Below are positions 6,057 through 7,333 of a stretch of 7,333 bases of DNA, in pieces (positions within the stretch are counted from its first letter, which is position 1; every line of letters begins with the position of its first letter). The stretch comes from Muribaculaceae bacterium. GTDB taxonomy: Bacteria; Pseudomonadota; Alphaproteobacteria; Rs-D84. The DNA is taken from the NCBI GenBank assembly GCA_023665245.1, contig JAMPEH010000113.1:1-7333 (forward strand). The letters run 5' to 3'. A model generated the notes under the pieces. The model saw nothing but the letters and a program-made list of their open reading frames with translations. It did no database searches and was not told where the DNA came from. The translations under genes were made by a program, and so were the position numbers.

Positions 6057-6093
6057 ACAAAAAAAGAGCAGGGATACTCAAATCTCTGCTCTT
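6057..6093 (-). terminator. Rho-independent terminator after the serine recombinase
   Basis: Arms 6064-6071 (AAGAGCAG) and 6086-6093 (CTGCTCTT) pair perfectly over 8 bp. After an A-C mismatch, GAT/ATC adds three more pairs, leaving a six-base loop. On the minus strand the stem is followed by a run of T (complement of the seven A bases at 6059-6065, partly within the stem). It lies 38 bases after the recombinase stop and ahead of the virD4 remnant, so it would also limit read-through from the recombinase into the transfer operon. Confidence 0.85.
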
Positions 6094-6131
6094 ATCTGCT
6101 GTTTTCGGCTATATCGTTCAATATCCCCGCC

Positions 6132-7333
6132 TTACAGTTCTCCGACAAAATTATAAACAATCCGCACTTCCTGTGTCTTTACACCGTCAACCTTCTCCGG
6201 CTTGCCTATCAGTATGCGGTTAATCAGACGGTTCAGCACCGTTTCGTCAAGCTCCGTAATGGCGGCATACCGCTTGATTTCCTCCATGAACGTCCGCACA
6301 TCGCCCTCTGAATGTTCCTCCTCGCTGATGAGCGCCGCTATCTCCTGCATACGGTTCTGGTTCTTTTCCTGCTCCTTTTCCATTGCGTCCGTCAGCTTGA
6401 GGAAACGCTTTTCCGTAAGTATCCCCTTTGCCTTGTCCGCATAAAGGCTGATAAAGGTATCGTCTATCTCCTGATTGCGCCCTGCAAGGCTCTCATATTC
6501 CCTTTTAAGGCTGTCTGTGTCGGCAAGGTACTGTTTTTCCATCCTCCGGCTTAAACGCCCGTAAAACGCCTCCCTGTCCTTTAGAGCCATAGCCGCAACT
6601 TCCTGTATGTCGGCAAGCACAAGGTTATACAAATCCCTCGCTTCGATTTTGTGGCTTGTGCAGGCATCTTTCCCCAGACGGTTATAGGTCTGGCAGATGT
6701 AATACGCTTTGTCTATCGGCTCACGCTCCTTCCCCGTCCGGCGGTCTTTGTCTGTCCTGCCCACTTTCTCATAGCGTACCTGCATGGACTTCCCACAGGT
6801 GGCGCAGTAGACAATCCCATGAAAAATATTGTAATACGGGCAGCTATTCCCTTTCATAATCGGTGGTCTGCGGTCTATGAGCTGCTGAACCTTTTCCCAC
6901 TCCGCTTTGGGGATAATGGCTTCGTGGCAGTCCTCTATGATTTCCCTCTGCTCCCTCGGAATGATGTTGTAGGTGTTTGAGCGTATCCCTTTCTGGTGTG
7001 TCTTGCAGACAACGTGTGCGCCTTTGTAAAAGGGATTGCGTAAGATAGTGGATATGCGTGAGCCGCTCCATGCGTAATAATTCACGTCACACTCCGTTGT
7101 CTGCTTTGTCCTCGTAATCGGTATCTTTTCGTCCATCAGCGTCTTGCATATCTTCATGTTCCCAAACCCGTCAAGCGCAAGGTCAAATATCCGTCTGATG
7201 ATTGGCGCAGTTTCCGCATCAATGATAAGGTGTCCGTTGTCATCAGGATCACGCATCAGACCTAACGGCGGCTGTCCCCCGCAGAATTTCCCCTGCCTTG
7301 AGCGTGTCATGCGCCCCGCAAGCACCTTTTTTG
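6132..7333 (-). CDS. Large serine recombinase (TnpX/TndX-like), C-terminal part; 5' end beyond right edge
   Basis: About 400 residues are visible, open to the right edge, ending in TAA at 6134-6132. The N-terminal catalytic resolvase domain with its serine is outside the window. Counting from the GTG at 7325, residues 10-100 form the Recombinase domain (QGKFCGGQPPLGLMRDP, then AWSGSRISTILRNPFYKG). Residues 170-225 form a zinc ribbon with C174-x2-C177 and C211-x10-C222. Residues 245-335 form a charged coiled-coil region. Residues 355-397 form the DUF4368-like tail (ITELDETVLNRLINRIL, ending in VYNFVGEL) typical of TnpX-type proteins. Such enzymes excise and integrate clostridial transposons and ICEs by site-specific exchange. 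The reading frame is intact over the visible part, so the protein may be active. A GTG at 7325 is not the true start, because the conserved domain structure requires more sequence upstream. Confidence 0.93.
   Translation of the reverse strand, partial: KKVLAGRMTRSRQGKFCGGQPPLGLMRDPDDNGHLIIDAETAPIIRRIFDLALDGFGNMKICKTLMDEKIPITRTKQTTECDVNYYAWSGSRISTILRNPFYKGAHVVCKTHQKGIRSNTYNIIPREQREIIEDCHEAIIPKAEWEKVQQLIDRRPPIMKGNSCPYYNIFHGIVYCATCGKSMQVRYEKVGRTDKDRRTGKEREPIDKAYYICQTYNRLGKDACTSHKIEARDLYNLVLADIQEVAAMALKDREAFYGRLSRRMEKQYLADTDSLKREYESLAGRNQEIDDTFISLYADKAKGILTEKRFLKLTDAMEKEQEKNQNRMQEIAALISEEEHSEGDVRTFMEEIKRYAAITELDETVLNRLINRILIGKPEKVDGVKTQEVRIVYNFVGEL

Larger units (their letters stand above)
6021..7333 (-). 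mobile_element. End of a second mobile element carrying a large serine recombinase, inserted in virD4
   Basis: The unit consists of the recombinase gene, its terminator and about 40 further bases up to the virD4 junction. It differs from the operon on its left by clearly lower GC and by different codon choice. A recombinase lying at the very end of its element is the usual layout for Tn4451, Tn5397 and many clostridial elements. The other end and any cargo are outside the window. A rearranged or chimeric assembly is the alternative explanation for the abrupt junction. Confidence 0.6.

Noticed and set aside
1..7333. CRISPR arrays, tRNA or rRNA genes, riboswitches, replication origin
   Set aside because: No regularly spaced repeats, cloverleaf or rRNA-like sequence, or iteron cluster was found on either strand by eye.

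Overview
The window looks like part of the conjugation module of an integrative and conjugative element (ICE) from a gut-type Firmicute (Clostridia; Oscillospiraceae or Lachnospiraceae is the best guess). It resembles the Tn1549 / C. difficile CTn4-type modules, whose genes are called the CD1115-CD1108 families. The evidence is gene content and order; no database search was possible. All recognised genes lie on the minus strand, so the region is read from right to left.

Right end (about 6021-7333): the C-terminal part of a large serine recombinase (TnpX/TndX-like), followed by its own rho-independent terminator. Its base composition is visibly lower in GC than the genes to its left. About 110 bp after its stop codon the sequence switches abruptly to the last 103 codons of a VirD4/TraG coupling-protein gene, so a second element appears to have broken the coupling-protein gene of the first.

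Middle (about 1062-6020): a compact transfer operon in the order virD4 (C-terminal remnant), a VirB2/Maff2-like small membrane protein, virB6, prgI, the virB4 ATPase, an LPD28-domain protein, and a small protein resembling the C-terminus of NrdD, closed by a strong terminator at 1068-1102. Four of the gene junctions are 4-base ATGA/GTGA overlaps, which suggests translational coupling. VirB4, PrgI, the pilin-like protein and the two small distal proteins are intact. VirB6 carries an in-frame TAA, a one-base frameshift and no canonical start codon at the expected place. With virD4 truncated and virB6 broken, this transfer apparatus is probably not self-sufficient as it stands, unless the lesions are sequencing errors.

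Left end (1-1061): an AT-rich intergenic stretch carries a near-consensus promoter (TTGAAA, 16-base spacer, TATAAT) that drives a 55-residue cysteine-rich protein. A 17-bp stem-loop follows, and then the 5' part of a basic, repeat-like protein that runs off the left edge. That protein may be the N-terminal region of a CD1108-type mobile-element protein, but this is tentative.

No tRNA, rRNA, CRISPR array or replication origin was seen. The most interesting points are the disrupted virD4 junction, the clustered damage in virB6, the promoter-driven cysteine-rich small protein, and the NrdD-tail-like protein in a conjugation operon.
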